Assembly (NCBI GenBank): GCA_964420835.1
Contig: CAYQUO010000015.1
Location: 1 to 64,000, forward strand
DNA length: 64,000 nt
Origin: CAYQUO01 sp964420835
GTDB taxonomy: Bacteria > Chloroflexota > Anaerolineae > Anaerolineales > Anaerolineaceae
Direction: 5' to 3'
The translations under genes were made by a program, and so were the position numbers. The first letter of the stretch is position 1. Every line of letters begins with the position of its first letter. This document shows positions 17,191 through 25,648 of this stretch, piece by piece. The notes under the pieces are model-generated. The model did not search any database, was not told the origin of the DNA, and saw only the letters and a list, made by a program, of their open reading frames with translations.

Positions 17191-18492
17191 CTATCCTTTC
17201 CGAATGACATTAATTAATGTATCGCCAAATTGGGAGGTTTTCAGGGCTTTGGATGGGTCGTCATGGGCCAAGTCGGTGGTAACCTTTCCGGCTTTAAGAA
17301 CTTTCCCAACAGCATTGAAAATCAGGTCGGCCGCTTCTGTCCACCCAATATGTCGGAGCATAAACTCACCAGACAAGATCAATGAGCATGGATTTGCCAA
17401 ATCTTTCCCGGCAAGGTCTGGAGCGGTGCCATGGGTAGCCTCAAAAATTGCAGCACCGGTTTCATAATTTATATTTGCACCGGGGGCAATTCCAAGGCCG
17501 CCCACAAGGGCAGCAAGCGCATCTGATAAATAATCTCCGTTTAAATTCGTCGTGCTGATGACATCAAACCTCTCCGGGCGTGTGATGGCAGTTTCAAAAG
17601 CGGCATCCGTTATGATATCATCCACCCAAACTTTACCATTTTTACTGGCGGTTTGCCTGATTTGATCCGCGGCTTTGTGTCCCTTTTCCTTGCGTAACTG
17701 GTCCACTTGCCGCTGAGTTAATACCAGGTCGGAAAATTCCCTTTCTGCCAAATCATAACCCCAATTGCGAAATGCACCCTCTGTAAATTTCATGATATTT
17801 CCTTTATGCACCAGGGTTACTGACCTACGATGATTCTTTATTGTCCATTGAAGGGATGCCCTGACGAGACGTTGCGAACCTTCAAACGAAATGGGTTTAA
17901 TCCCGATACCTATGCGAGAAGATTTTGGCATCCGGGATGATGCCTCGGGAAAATTATCCATGAGAGTAGAGATTAGTTTTCTTGTTTCCGGGGAACCGGC
18001 CATGAATTCAATGCCGCAATACACATCTTCGGTGTTCTCACGGAAAACCACCATGTTTACCTGCTCCGGATGAAGTAGAGGAGAAGGCACGCCTTGAAAA
18101 TAACGAATCGGTCGAACACAGGCATATAGGTCAAGGTTTTTCCGCAATGTAACATTAATGGATCGAATTCCTTCACCCACAGGCGTAGTCAATGGGCCTT
18201 TGATCCCAACTCTGTATTGTTCAAAGGCTTGAATTGTATCGTTGGGCAGCCAGGTTCCCAAGGTGTTAAACGCTTTTTCGCCTGCCAATACCTCCAGCCA
18301 GGCGATCGAACGGTTTTTTTGATATGCTTGTTCAACTGCCGAATCGATGACCCTCTGGGTGACATGCCAGATGTCCGGGCCGGAACCATCACCGATAATG
18401 AAGGGGATGATTGGATGGTCGGGTACAGCGAGACGGCCATTGCTGTTGGTAATCCTTTCGCCATGTGAAAAACCGGAAGATGATTTATCCAT
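17191..18492 (-). CDS. icd: Isocitrate dehydrogenase, probably NAD-dependent
   Basis: 433 residues from the ATG at 18492, which has AAGGA seven bases upstream; an earlier in-frame start at 18516 lacks one. It decarboxylates isocitrate to 2-oxoglutarate. The fold and substrate motifs match E. coli Icd: GIRSINVTLR holds the Ser equivalent to Ser113, and ENTEDVYCGIEF is conserved. At the cofactor site, HGTAPDLAGKDLANP aligns with HGTAPKYAGQDKVNP of E. coli: Lys344 becomes Asp, Tyr345 Leu and Val351 Ala. Further on Tyr391 aligns with Thr and Arg395 with His. These changes remove the NADP phosphate contacts and match the known NAD-specific pattern. First gene of the icd-acn operon. Confidence 0.93.
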   Translation of the reverse strand: MDKSSSGFSHGERITNSNGRLAVPDHPIIPFIIGDGSGPDIWHVTQRVIDSAVEQAYQKNRSIAWLEVLAGEKAFNTLGTWLPNDTIQAFEQYRVGIKGPLTTPVGEGIRSINVTLRKNLDLYACVRPIRYFQGVPSPLLHPEQVNMVVFRENTEDVYCGIEFMAGSPETRKLISTLMDNFPEASSRMPKSSRIGIGIKPISFEGSQRLVRASLQWTIKNHRRSVTLVHKGNIMKFTEGAFRNWGYDLAEREFSDLVLTQRQVDQLRKEKGHKAADQIRQTASKNGKVWVDDIITDAAFETAITRPERFDVISTTNLNGDYLSDALAALVGGLGIAPGANINYETGAAIFEATHGTAPDLAGKDLANPCSLILSGEFMLRHIGWTEAADLIFNAVGKVLKAGKVTTDLAHDDPSKALKTSQFGDTLINVIRKG

Positions 18493-18509
18493 TTTTTTCC
18501 TTTTTAGTA

Positions 18510-18538
18510 TTGACAAATAGATTTTATGTGATTATAAT
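18510..18538 (+). promoter_or_regulatory. Consensus promoter for the IclR regulator, overlapping the icd promoter region
   Basis: TTGACA at 18510-18515, a 17-base spacer and TATAAT at 18533-18538 point rightward to the IclR gene. The -10 lies in ATTATAAT, which on the minus strand also reads TATAAT (18536-18531) and could be the -10 of icd; its -35 would fall near 18554-18561 (TTGTCC on the minus strand, weak). The two divergent promoters would then share -10 bases and exclude one another. The whole gap between icd and the regulator is only 96 bases. Confidence 0.72.
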
Positions 18539-18554
18539 ACAAAAATCAATATAT

Positions 18555-18580
18555 GGGACAACGTATCATATAACGGGACA
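18555..18580 (+). promoter_or_regulatory. Candidate operator: GGGACA direct repeat with 20-base period
   Basis: GGGACA occurs at 18555-18560 and again at 18575-18580, two helical turns apart, with an imperfectly palindromic CGTATCATATAACG between them. The repeat lies just after the IclR start point and over the possible -35 region of icd, where an autoregulatory IclR protein could act on both directions. Inference only; it does not match a known IclR consensus. Confidence 0.35.
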
Positions 18581-18588
18581 GACAACTC

Positions 18589-19365
18589 TTGAAAACAGAG
18601 GGCTCACAAATTTTGCAAAAGGCGATTCGTGTTTTGGATTGTTTTTCAACCGAAACACCGAAGTTGGGTGTGCGGGAGGTCGCGCGCAAAGTTGGCATTT
18701 CGCCAAGTTCGTCGGGACGGATTATGCAATCCTTGCGAGATCTGGACATTCTTATACAGGACCCTTCCACCCAACAGTACTCCTTGGGGTCAAGGGTGTT
18801 AACGTGGGCAGGAGTATATTCTTCGAATCTGGATATACGGAATGTTTCCCTTCCTTACATACAAGAACTGTATCACGCGACCCAAGAGACCATTAGCCTG
18901 TATGTGCTGGAGGGTGGCGAACGGGTATGTGTGGAAAGATTGGAAAGTCAACAAAATGTCCGTATTGTTGCCCGTATCGGAAGGCGGTTGCCGCTGTATG
19001 CTGGTTCAGCCGGGAAGGTATTTTTGGCATACCTGCCGCCGGAACGCCGGGATGAAATACTTGCCATGACTGATTTTATTCCGTTAACCTCCAAAACGAT
19101 TGTTGACAGGGAAATACTGTTGGCTGAATTAAATAATGTGAGGAAGAATGGTTATGCCGAAAGTTACGGGGAGTGGTTGTTGGATGCATCCGGAGTGGCT
19201 GCACCAATATTTGACGAAAAAGGATATATCCTGGCTGCTTTAACCATTTCCGGACCGTCCCAAAGGTTTAGCAAAGCGAAAGTCAAGGAATACGGTCAAC
19301 TTTTGATAAGTACAGCATACACGATATCCAGGGAAATGGGTTATCGGAAAACGGCATACCAATAA
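18589..19365 (+). CDS. IclR family transcriptional regulator
   Basis: 258 residues. The N-terminal winged helix (SQILQKAIRVLDCF, LGVREVARKVGISPSSSGRI) is followed by the IclR effector domain, with LPLYAGSAGKVFLAYLP and the C-terminal VAAPIFDEKGYILAALTISGP typical of the family. The start is TTG at 18589. It is divergent from icd-acn and 65 bases upstream of citrate synthase on the same strand, so it likely controls carbon entry into the 2-oxoglutarate branch. The effector is unknown. Confidence 0.92.
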   Translation: MKTEGSQILQKAIRVLDCFSTETPKLGVREVARKVGISPSSSGRIMQSLRDLDILIQDPSTQQYSLGSRVLTWAGVYSSNLDIRNVSLPYIQELYHATQETISLYVLEGGERVCVERLESQQNVRIVARIGRRLPLYAGSAGKVFLAYLPPERRDEILAMTDFIPLTSKTIVDREILLAELNNVRKNGYAESYGEWLLDASGVAAPIFDEKGYILAALTISGPSQRFSKAKVKEYGQLLISTAYTISREMGYRKTAYQ

Positions 19366-19430
19366 TATCATTATCTGTTCTACTGGAATTGTACTATTCC
19401 ACACCAAAACAATACATGGGAGAGTGAAAA

Positions 19431-20741
19431 ATGGGAATTAAAGAAAAAATTGCTGAACAACTGCCCGAAGCACGCGAGCGAATGAATCGAATAAAAAGAG
19501 ACCATGGGTCTTTCAAAGTGGGTGATGTCACTGTCGAACAGATCTACGGCGGTATCCGCGGCGTACAGGTTGCAGTGAGTGATATCTCTTATGTTGATCC
19601 CATGGAAGGAGTGCGCCTGCGGGGGTATACAATACCGGAGGCTATCGACACCCTTCCCAAAACTCCCGGCGCAGAGTATCCGATGATGGGTGGATTGTAT
19701 TATTTATTGATGACCGGGTTTCTGCCCACCATGGAAGATGCATTGGAAGTGGAAAAAGAGTGGAAGATGCGGTCGAGTATCCCGCCTTATGTGTTTGACA
19801 TAATTCGCGCCATGCCGGTTACGTCTCACCCTATGACCTTGTTTTCACAAGCTGTTCTGGCGTTGCAAACCAATTCCATTTTTTCAAAGGTGTATAACGA
19901 CAGGCTTCCAAAAAGCGATTATTGGGATTATTACCTTGAAGACAGCTTGAACATGACGGCCAATCTCCCGGCAGTTGCCGCGTTTATTTACAATTACAAG
20001 TATCGGAATGGTGATTATATTCCTCCGAATACTCAATTGGACTGGAGCGCAAATTTCGCCCATATGATTGGAAAAGGCGAGGATATTGAATATCAGGAAT
20101 TATGCCGGCTGTTTTTCATAATCCATTCAGACCATGAAGGTGCAAATGTAAGTGCACATGCCAGCAATCTTGTTGCATCAGCCTTATCGGACATCTACCG
20201 GGCGTCATCAGCAGGACTAAACGGTCTGGCAGGTCCTTTGCACGGCCTGGCTAATCAGGAATGTCTGCGCTGGTTGCTTGAAACAAAAAACCATTTTGGA
20301 GGGATCCCTGATCGGGATCAACTTGAAAAGTACCTGCGTGAGTTAATCAGCCAGGGGAACTCCATTCCCGGTTATGGTCATGCGGTCCTCCGTGTAACCG
20401 ATCCACGTTATACGGTACAACTTCAGTTTGCTGATAAATATTTACCAGACGATGAATTGGTGGTACTGGTTAAGTTGGTTCACAGCGTTGTTCCTGGATT
20501 GTTACAGGAAAACGGCAAAGTGAAGAACCCAAATCCAAACGTCGATGCAATTAATGGGACGCTGCAATACCATTATGGGGTAAGGCAGTTCGATTATTAC
20601 ACTGTTTTGTTCGGAATCAGCCGCCTGGTTGGTTTGACAACACATGCAGTATGGGCGCGGGCTTTAGGGAAACCCATCGAAAGGCCGAAGTCTCTAACCA
20701 CACAGATGCTTGAAGATATGATCGCAAAAAGTCAATCGTAG
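19431..20741 (+). CDS. gltA: Citrate synthase, eukaryotic-type
   Basis: 436 residues. It condenses oxaloacetate and acetyl-CoA. The catalytic residues fit the pig enzyme: His274 in GLAGPLHGLANQE, His320 in PGYGHAVLRVTDPRY and Asp375 in NPNVDAINGTL. HSDHEGANVSAHA and ALGKPIERPKSLTT are also much closer to the mitochondrial form than to E. coli GltA or the short dimeric type. Eukaryotic-type citrate synthases are known from some bacteria such as Geobacter. GGGAGAG six bases upstream supports the ATG. It probably shares a transcript with the IclR gene and ends before a strong hairpin. Confidence 0.94.
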   Translation: MGIKEKIAEQLPEARERMNRIKRDHGSFKVGDVTVEQIYGGIRGVQVAVSDISYVDPMEGVRLRGYTIPEAIDTLPKTPGAEYPMMGGLYYLLMTGFLPTMEDALEVEKEWKMRSSIPPYVFDIIRAMPVTSHPMTLFSQAVLALQTNSIFSKVYNDRLPKSDYWDYYLEDSLNMTANLPAVAAFIYNYKYRNGDYIPPNTQLDWSANFAHMIGKGEDIEYQELCRLFFIIHSDHEGANVSAHASNLVASALSDIYRASSAGLNGLAGPLHGLANQECLRWLLETKNHFGGIPDRDQLEKYLRELISQGNSIPGYGHAVLRVTDPRYTVQLQFADKYLPDDELVVLVKLVHSVVPGLLQENGKVKNPNPNVDAINGTLQYHYGVRQFDYYTVLFGISRLVGLTTHAVWARALGKPIERPKSLTTQMLEDMIAKSQS

Positions 20742-20761
20742 GTATTGCGTATTTTTACAAC

Positions 20762-20810
20762 GGTTTTGGCCCCGGTGTTTTATGTAAAATTGAAAACACC
20801 GGGGCTAACC
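20762..20810. terminator. Hairpin after citrate synthase
   Basis: A perfect 12-base stem (CCCCGGTGTTTT at 20770-20781 with AAAACACCGGGG at 20793-20804) extends through an internal loop to GGTT/AACC. There is no T-tract, so it may act as a bidirectional or factor-assisted terminator between citrate synthase and the convergent pseudogene. Confidence 0.6.
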
Positions 20811-20837
20811 ATCATAATGGGAATTCTCGATAATTCC

Positions 20838-21337
20838 ATTAAGGGGAAATAAACTAGAGGGGTTAAAACCAGGTTATCTCCATTGGCGGTAGTAATCACG
20901 AAATATTCAAATTCTTACTGTGCTTTTCAGGCAGGCTTCATTCCGCAACAGGATCCCATTTTGAAGACTGACCCGTCAGGATTTTGGAATTCAACAAGAA
21001 GTCTGTAGATTTCATTCTTACAAGTATTAATGATCGTACATTTTGCGGTTGAAAAGCATTGGTATCTAGTAATTTCGCATGCCTGTCTTCACAATGCTGC
21101 AAGATCCGTAGGATCTATGGTGGGATCATTACCGTTAAGAGGTTCAAAACTCCCGCCATAAAGTTACACGGCTTTATCATAGTTGCCGGATTGGAGTTCA
21201 GAGAAAAATACGATCAGAGTATGGCAGGCAGTTTCAGGCTCTGCCAGATGTTTCTCCTGGTTGAAAGGTGTTGAATTTGACCGACATCCAACAATAAAAA
21301 CAACCAGCAGAAAAACTAACATCCTTACGCATGCCAT
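20838..21337 (-). pseudogene. Decayed lipoprotein gene with four in-frame stop codons
   Basis: On the minus strand a frame opens at ATG 21337 with a lipoprotein signal peptide ending in VFIVGC, followed by PETACHTLIVFFSELQSGNYDKAV. A TAA (21166-21164) interrupts it, but the same frame continues as LYGGSFEPLNGNDPTIDPTD, then TGA (21091-21089), then RQACEITRYQC... and VEFQNPDGSVFKMGSCCGMKPA. Two more stops follow (20929-20927 and 20917-20915) before EFEYFVITTANGDNLVLTPLVYFP. The conceptual product resembles small secreted proteins of Anaerolineae with an NPDG...CCG core; I name this from memory of the pattern. No frameshift is needed to read it from end to end, so decay appears to be by point mutation. 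It fills most of the 640-base gap 20742-21383. Confidence 0.75.
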
Positions 21338-21349
21338 TTTCTGCTGGTT
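21295..21349 (-). terminator. Rho-independent terminator after nrdJ
   Basis: AACCAGCAGAAAA and TTTTCTGCTGGTT (+ strand 21302-21314 and 21337-21349) form a perfect 13-base stem with a 22-base loop, followed on the minus strand by GTTTTTATTG. It begins 35 bases after the nrdJ stop. It overlaps the start of the decayed lipoprotein gene, whose start codon lies inside the stem-loop. Confidence 0.55.
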
Positions 21350-21383
21350 TGATGAGAATAACAGCATATATTATTTCAACAAA

Positions 21384-23972
21384 TCAGCACTCGCTGTAGC
21401 CGCAGGCATAACATTTGCGGCAACCTTCTTCATTCACAACAGATGCCTGGCCACATTCCGGGCAAAGGTCACCGATTTGAATTGGAGTGTGCTCTGGTTT
21501 ATTGCCTGCGGACTGATTGGGGAAAAGATTGGGATTCTTACCATTATTTGTGGTGGAGGGAGCATTATTTTTTGCACGCTCATCACGGTTAATTAAATAC
21601 TCCTCTAATACCTGCGCCAGGCCATCCGGTAAGGAACGAACGCGATTCGGGCCGAACCCCAATGGGCGTCCTCCTCCAATTCCGGCAAGCTGCCGTTGAA
21701 CCTCCCATAATCGCTTGTCTGGTTCGATGGGCGAAACCAACCGAAGGATATAGGAACTTAATCTTCCAATTGCCTCTGATACTGCTGCTGTATCCGAGCC
21801 GGCTTTGGCAGTATTGATAAAAACTTCGAATGGTTGGAATCCTCCATTTTCATTTATTGTTATGAAGGCTTTCCCCAGAGGTGTTTCGATGGAATAGGTA
21901 TAACCAGGCAGGGATCGAGGTCTTGGTTTCTTATCATCACTCCAGAAAGAAGCCTGATTTTCCATCTCTATCTCGGAAGATATTATTTGGATATTCTGTT
22001 TCTTTGAAGCGACTGCACGGGTTTCTAGGACTACTTTTTCACGGGATCCGGTAACATATACCGTGATTCCCTTGCAGCCAAGTTTCCATGCAAGCAGATA
22101 AGCCGAGGCTATGTCTTCCTCATTTGCCTCTGGTGGGAAATTGATCGTCTTGGACAGGGAATTATCCACAAAAGCTTGCAGGGCTGCCTGCATCTTCACA
22201 TGTTCTTCATATGTAATATCCTGTGACACCACAAAGATGTGCCTGATCTCTTCTGGAACCTCTGCAATGTTTTGGCAGGAACCCTCCTCCATTGTTCGCC
22301 TGATAATGGCTGCACGGGTTTTTTCCGGTACTCCGGCTTTCACCAATGCTGCTTCAAAAAGGGGGCTGGTGTAAGCCAGTTGTAGGTCTTTGCCGTTGTC
22401 ATTTACGTGGCGGATATAAGCCAAGGCAAACACCGGCTCACAGCCATACCCTTCGCAACCTGCAACCGTAGCTATTGTGCCGGTTGGGGCGATGGTGGTT
22501 TGGGCGGCGTTTCGAATCCCATGTGTTTTAATTCCTTCAATGATCACATTCCAATCGAGCTCAGGTCGCCCCCAATTTCCTTCTATCGGTGTAATTGGTT
22601 GGGGTGGTTGCCAGGACATGTGCTGTTGGTCGTAAATGCTTCCTTTGATGGCCAGGAATGGTCCACGATTTTTTGCCAACTCAATGCTCGTTGCCATGGC
22701 ATGAAAACGGATAAATTCCATCACCTGTGCGGCAAAAGATAACCCCTCATCGGACCCATAACGAATTCCACAGTGGTACATCAAATCTGCCAGCCCCATG
22801 ATGCCCAAACCGATCCTCCGTGCACGTTGGGCTGCTTCTCCGAGCTGGGGTACAGCCGGAACATAACGGTTCGCCTCATTTACATCGTCAAGAAAGATAG
22901 TTGCCAGAACAACACTCTGCAGCAGCAACTCCCAGTTTACAGTGTTATCCGGTCCAAAATGTTCGGCAAGGTTAATTGAACCAAGACAACAGTTCTCATA
23001 GGGGCCAAGCCACTGCTCTCCGCAGGGGTTTGTCGCTTCAAGTGGGTACAAATGGGGTACTGGGTTTGCCCGGTTTGCCGCATCCAGGAATAAAACACCT
23101 GGTTCCCCATTATGATGAGACTGTTTTACAATCTTTTCAAACAAGTCGCGTGCTTTAATTCGCTTGTATTTCTTGATGGGGATTTTTTTCTTATCTGCCT
23201 GTTCAAGTGTGCCGGAAAACTCATGATACTCCTTTGACAGGATGTCTGGAAACCTGAGGTCCCACCAACCATTTTTTTCTACGGCCCGCATGAAATCATC
23301 TGTGATCCCAACAGATATGTTGAAGTTGGTAATAGCGTTTTCATCGGTTTTGCAGGTAATGAACTCTTCAATATCAGGGTGGTCCACTCGTAAAACTGCC
23401 ATATTGGCACCACGGCGGGTTCCACCTTGAGCGACTTCTCCAAAAGCATGATCATAAACTCTTAAGAACCCAACTGGTCCAGTGGCTTGACCTGCAGAGG
23501 ATTTGACGATGGCACCTTTGGGTCTTAATCTCGAAAAAGAAAAACCATTCCCCCCTCCGGTTTGTTGTATCAATGCAGCGTCCCTCAGTGTCGTAAATAT
23601 GCCGGTCGATTCTCGTCCCATGTCATCCGAGATCGGCAGGACAAAGCAGGCGGCAAGTTGGCCAAGGGGTGTTCCGGCTCCTGTAAAGGTGGGTGAATTG
23701 GGGAAAAAATGCTTGCTGGTGAGAAGGCTGAAAAATTCCTTCGCCCGGCTCACAACATCGCCACCCCACTTTTCTTCGATTACCGCCACATGATATGCCA
23801 CCCGCCAAAACATTTCTTCCACAGTTTCCGCAGGTTTCCCATCCTCTCCTCTTCGTACATAGCGTCTTATGAGGACTTGACGGGCGTTGTCGGAAAGTTC
23901 AACTGCAGGGAGGCCATCTGGTAAAGCGATAGTACCTACTTCGATTGACTTGGAGCGTGATTGTTGTGGCAT
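21384..23972 (-). CDS. nrdJ: Adenosylcobalamin-dependent (class II) ribonucleoside-diphosphate reductase
   Basis: 862 residues. It reduces ribonucleotides to deoxyribonucleotides using a B12-generated thiyl radical, independent of oxygen. The active-site loop NPCGEQWLGPYENCCLGSINL (residues ~318-338, in two adjoining motifs), AQGGTRRGANMAVLRVDHPD and the APTGTIATVAGCEGYGCEP loop are characteristic. The tail has a TSCPD-like region and a zinc-ribbon end (CPECGQ, CRKCYACGYSEC) whose cysteines may shuttle electrons from thioredoxin. It starts 12 bases after the nrdR stop, forming an nrdR-nrdJ operon. No class I or III reductase gene is in the window. Confidence 0.96.
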   Translation of the reverse strand: MPQQSRSKSIEVGTIALPDGLPAVELSDNARQVLIRRYVRRGEDGKPAETVEEMFWRVAYHVAVIEEKWGGDVVSRAKEFFSLLTSKHFFPNSPTFTGAGTPLGQLAACFVLPISDDMGRESTGIFTTLRDAALIQQTGGGNGFSFSRLRPKGAIVKSSAGQATGPVGFLRVYDHAFGEVAQGGTRRGANMAVLRVDHPDIEEFITCKTDENAITNFNISVGITDDFMRAVEKNGWWDLRFPDILSKEYHEFSGTLEQADKKKIPIKKYKRIKARDLFEKIVKQSHHNGEPGVLFLDAANRANPVPHLYPLEATNPCGEQWLGPYENCCLGSINLAEHFGPDNTVNWELLLQSVVLATIFLDDVNEANRYVPAVPQLGEAAQRARRIGLGIMGLADLMYHCGIRYGSDEGLSFAAQVMEFIRFHAMATSIELAKNRGPFLAIKGSIYDQQHMSWQPPQPITPIEGNWGRPELDWNVIIEGIKTHGIRNAAQTTIAPTGTIATVAGCEGYGCEPVFALAYIRHVNDNGKDLQLAYTSPLFEAALVKAGVPEKTRAAIIRRTMEEGSCQNIAEVPEEIRHIFVVSQDITYEEHVKMQAALQAFVDNSLSKTINFPPEANEEDIASAYLLAWKLGCKGITVYVTGSREKVVLETRAVASKKQNIQIISSEIEMENQASFWSDDKKPRPRSLPGYTYSIETPLGKAFITINENGGFQPFEVFINTAKAGSDTAAVSEAIGRLSSYILRLVSPIEPDKRLWEVQRQLAGIGGGRPLGFGPNRVRSLPDGLAQVLEEYLINRDERAKNNAPSTTNNGKNPNLFPNQSAGNKPEHTPIQIGDLCPECGQASVVNEEGCRKCYACGYSEC

Positions 23973-23984
23973 TATCGTATCACC

Positions 23985-24434
23985 TTATCCTTCCAGTAAT
24001 CTGTCGATCTCTTCTCTGATTGTGTATAAATCGTCCATTTGTAAATACACGATGGCATACCGAATGTACGCGATGTGATCCAGGTTTTTTAACCCAGCCA
24101 TGACAAGATCCCCGACAGTTCGAGAAGATACTTCAGATCGTCCCATTTGTTGTAGTGATGATTCAATCTCACCTACAAGTCTTTCTATGTCTGCTGCAGA
24201 AACCGGCCTTTTTGCACAACAAATGCGAATACCGCGAGAAAGTTTTTCCCGGTCAAATTCTTCACGAGTTCCATCCCGCTTAATCAACAAGGGAGTAGCC
24301 ATAATCGGCCGCTCTGAAGTGCTGAAACGATTACCGCACTTTTCACACTCACGCCGCCTGCGAATTCCTCCGCGGTTGTCGTGTGTGGTATCGAGAACTC
24401 TGGATTGATTATGAGAACAATAGGGACAGCGCAA
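23985..24434 (-). CDS. nrdR: Transcriptional repressor NrdR
   Basis: 149 residues, the usual length. The N-terminal zinc ribbon has CPYCSHNQSRVLDT and RRRECEKCGNRFSTSE, and the ATP-cone domain follows (LLIKRDGTREEFDREKLSRGI). NrdR senses ATP/dATP and represses ribonucleotide reductase genes through NrdR boxes. It is cotranscribed with nrdJ, and a candidate NrdR box lies 89 bases upstream at 24523-24538, implying repression of its own operon. Confidence 0.96.
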   Translation of the reverse strand: MRCPYCSHNQSRVLDTTHDNRGGIRRRRECEKCGNRFSTSERPIMATPLLIKRDGTREEFDREKLSRGIRICCAKRPVSAADIERLVGEIESSLQQMGRSEVSSRTVGDLVMAGLKNLDHIAYIRYAIVYLQMDDLYTIREEIDRLLEG

Positions 24435-24522
24435 TCCTTCCTCCCGAACTCATCTATCTTAGAAATTGTTAACCTGCCTTCCGAAAATGATACCCCCATA
24501 TATGGCGGTATTGATTTACATC

Positions 24523-24538
24523 ATACTACATCTAGTGT
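24523..24538 (-). promoter_or_regulatory. Candidate NrdR box upstream of nrdR-nrdJ
   Basis: On the minus strand the 16 bases read ACACTAGATGTAGTAT, matching 13 of 16 positions of the published NrdR box consensus acaCwAtATaTwGtgt. NrdR boxes usually occur in pairs; I could not find a convincing second box nearby. The surrounding stretch 24435-24720 otherwise holds the divergent 5' regions of nrdR and the parvulin gene. Confidence 0.6.
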
Positions 24539-24720
24539 GTTTACGATTTTAGCACACCTAGAGTTGCGATGCAAGATATTGCAAGGTTTATATTCTTAAA
24601 ATATTCTGAATAACTTGCTAAACGCCCTTAATAACCTTTTAACCCTACTATCATATTAACATGTACCTCCCACCAAGAAATATGAGTAATTAATTCTGTT
24701 GAAAAAGGTATAATGTCCGA

Positions 24721-25626
24721 ATGCTCGGCGGAGATAAACTCAAGCATATCATTTTCCTGGTCATTTTCATTGGTATGTTAATAACAGGTTGTGCTGGAGG
24801 TGAGGAAACACCAACATCCTCACCTGTTTTGGTTACACCGGTGGATCTTGTTTCTGCCTTGACGCCCACTCCCCTCCCTCTTGCTGCAAAGGTAAATAAC
24901 AGCGATATCCTCTTAAGTGATTTCGAGGAAGAGGTGCAACGATGCCAGGCCGCTCTTCAAGCTACGGGTGCTGACAACAAGATACAAGATTTCCGCAAGA
25001 TAGTTTTGGATGACCTGATCGATCAAACCTTGTTGGCGGATGCAGCTTTACAAAACGGGTACCAATTAACAGATGAGAATTTGCAAAACAGGATCGATGG
25101 TGAATCAAATTCTCTTGGCGATTCAAAAGTACTTCAGGACTGGATGGATAAAAATTATTACACACAGGCCAGTTTCACAAGGATGTACCGCCTGTCCTTG
25201 CTTTCTACCTGGCAGAGGAATGCCATCTTTGAATCTGTTCCAGAAAAGGCAGAACAAATTCATGCCAGACAAATATTCTCAAAAGGAGAAAACGATGCGC
25301 GCAGTTATCATCAGCAATTATCGGCTGGCGCTGATTTCCTAATTTTGGCTGAGGAGGTCGATCCAATTACTCGAGGAGATCTTGGCTGGTTCCCCCGTGG
25401 ATACCTCTTTCAACCAGAGGTTGAAGATGCGGCATATAAATTGCAACCAGGTGAATATAGTGATGTTATAAAAAGTCAAGTTGGCTATCACATCATCCAG
25501 GTTGTTGAGAAGGAAATGAACAGGGATCTTGATCCAGAACAACGGATCAGTCTTCAAAAAGCAGCGCTTGAGAGTTGGATTAAAGATCAAAGAGAGAAAA
25601 GTTCGATCAAAATATTCATTGAATAA
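24721..25626 (+). CDS. Parvulin-type peptidyl-prolyl isomerase lipoprotein
   Basis: 301 residues. The signal peptide ends in a lipobox LITGC (Cys24), followed by a Thr/Pro-rich linker. A SurA-like N-terminal chaperone region (VNNSDILLSDFEEEVQRCQ) precedes a parvulin domain from about residue 180 (HARQIFSKGENDARSYHQQL, GDLGWFPRGYLFQPEVEDAA, GYHIIQVVEKE). PrsA-like proteins of this kind assist folding of exported proteins outside the membrane. No ribosome binding site precedes the ATG. A TATAAT at 24709-24714 lies only six bases before it, so the message may be leaderless. Confidence 0.88.
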   Translation: MLGGDKLKHIIFLVIFIGMLITGCAGGEETPTSSPVLVTPVDLVSALTPTPLPLAAKVNNSDILLSDFEEEVQRCQAALQATGADNKIQDFRKIVLDDLIDQTLLADAALQNGYQLTDENLQNRIDGESNSLGDSKVLQDWMDKNYYTQASFTRMYRLSLLSTWQRNAIFESVPEKAEQIHARQIFSKGENDARSYHQQLSAGADFLILAEEVDPITRGDLGWFPRGYLFQPEVEDAAYKLQPGEYSDVIKSQVGYHIIQVVEKEMNRDLDPEQRISLQKAALESWIKDQREKSSIKIFIE

Positions 25627-25648
25627 ACCGGGGCGACTTTAAGAAAAA

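Noticed and set aside
24600..24720. Second NrdR box or CRISPR-like repeat in the nrdR upstream region
   Set aside because: No stretch beyond 24523-24538 matches the box well, and no regularly spaced repeats occur.
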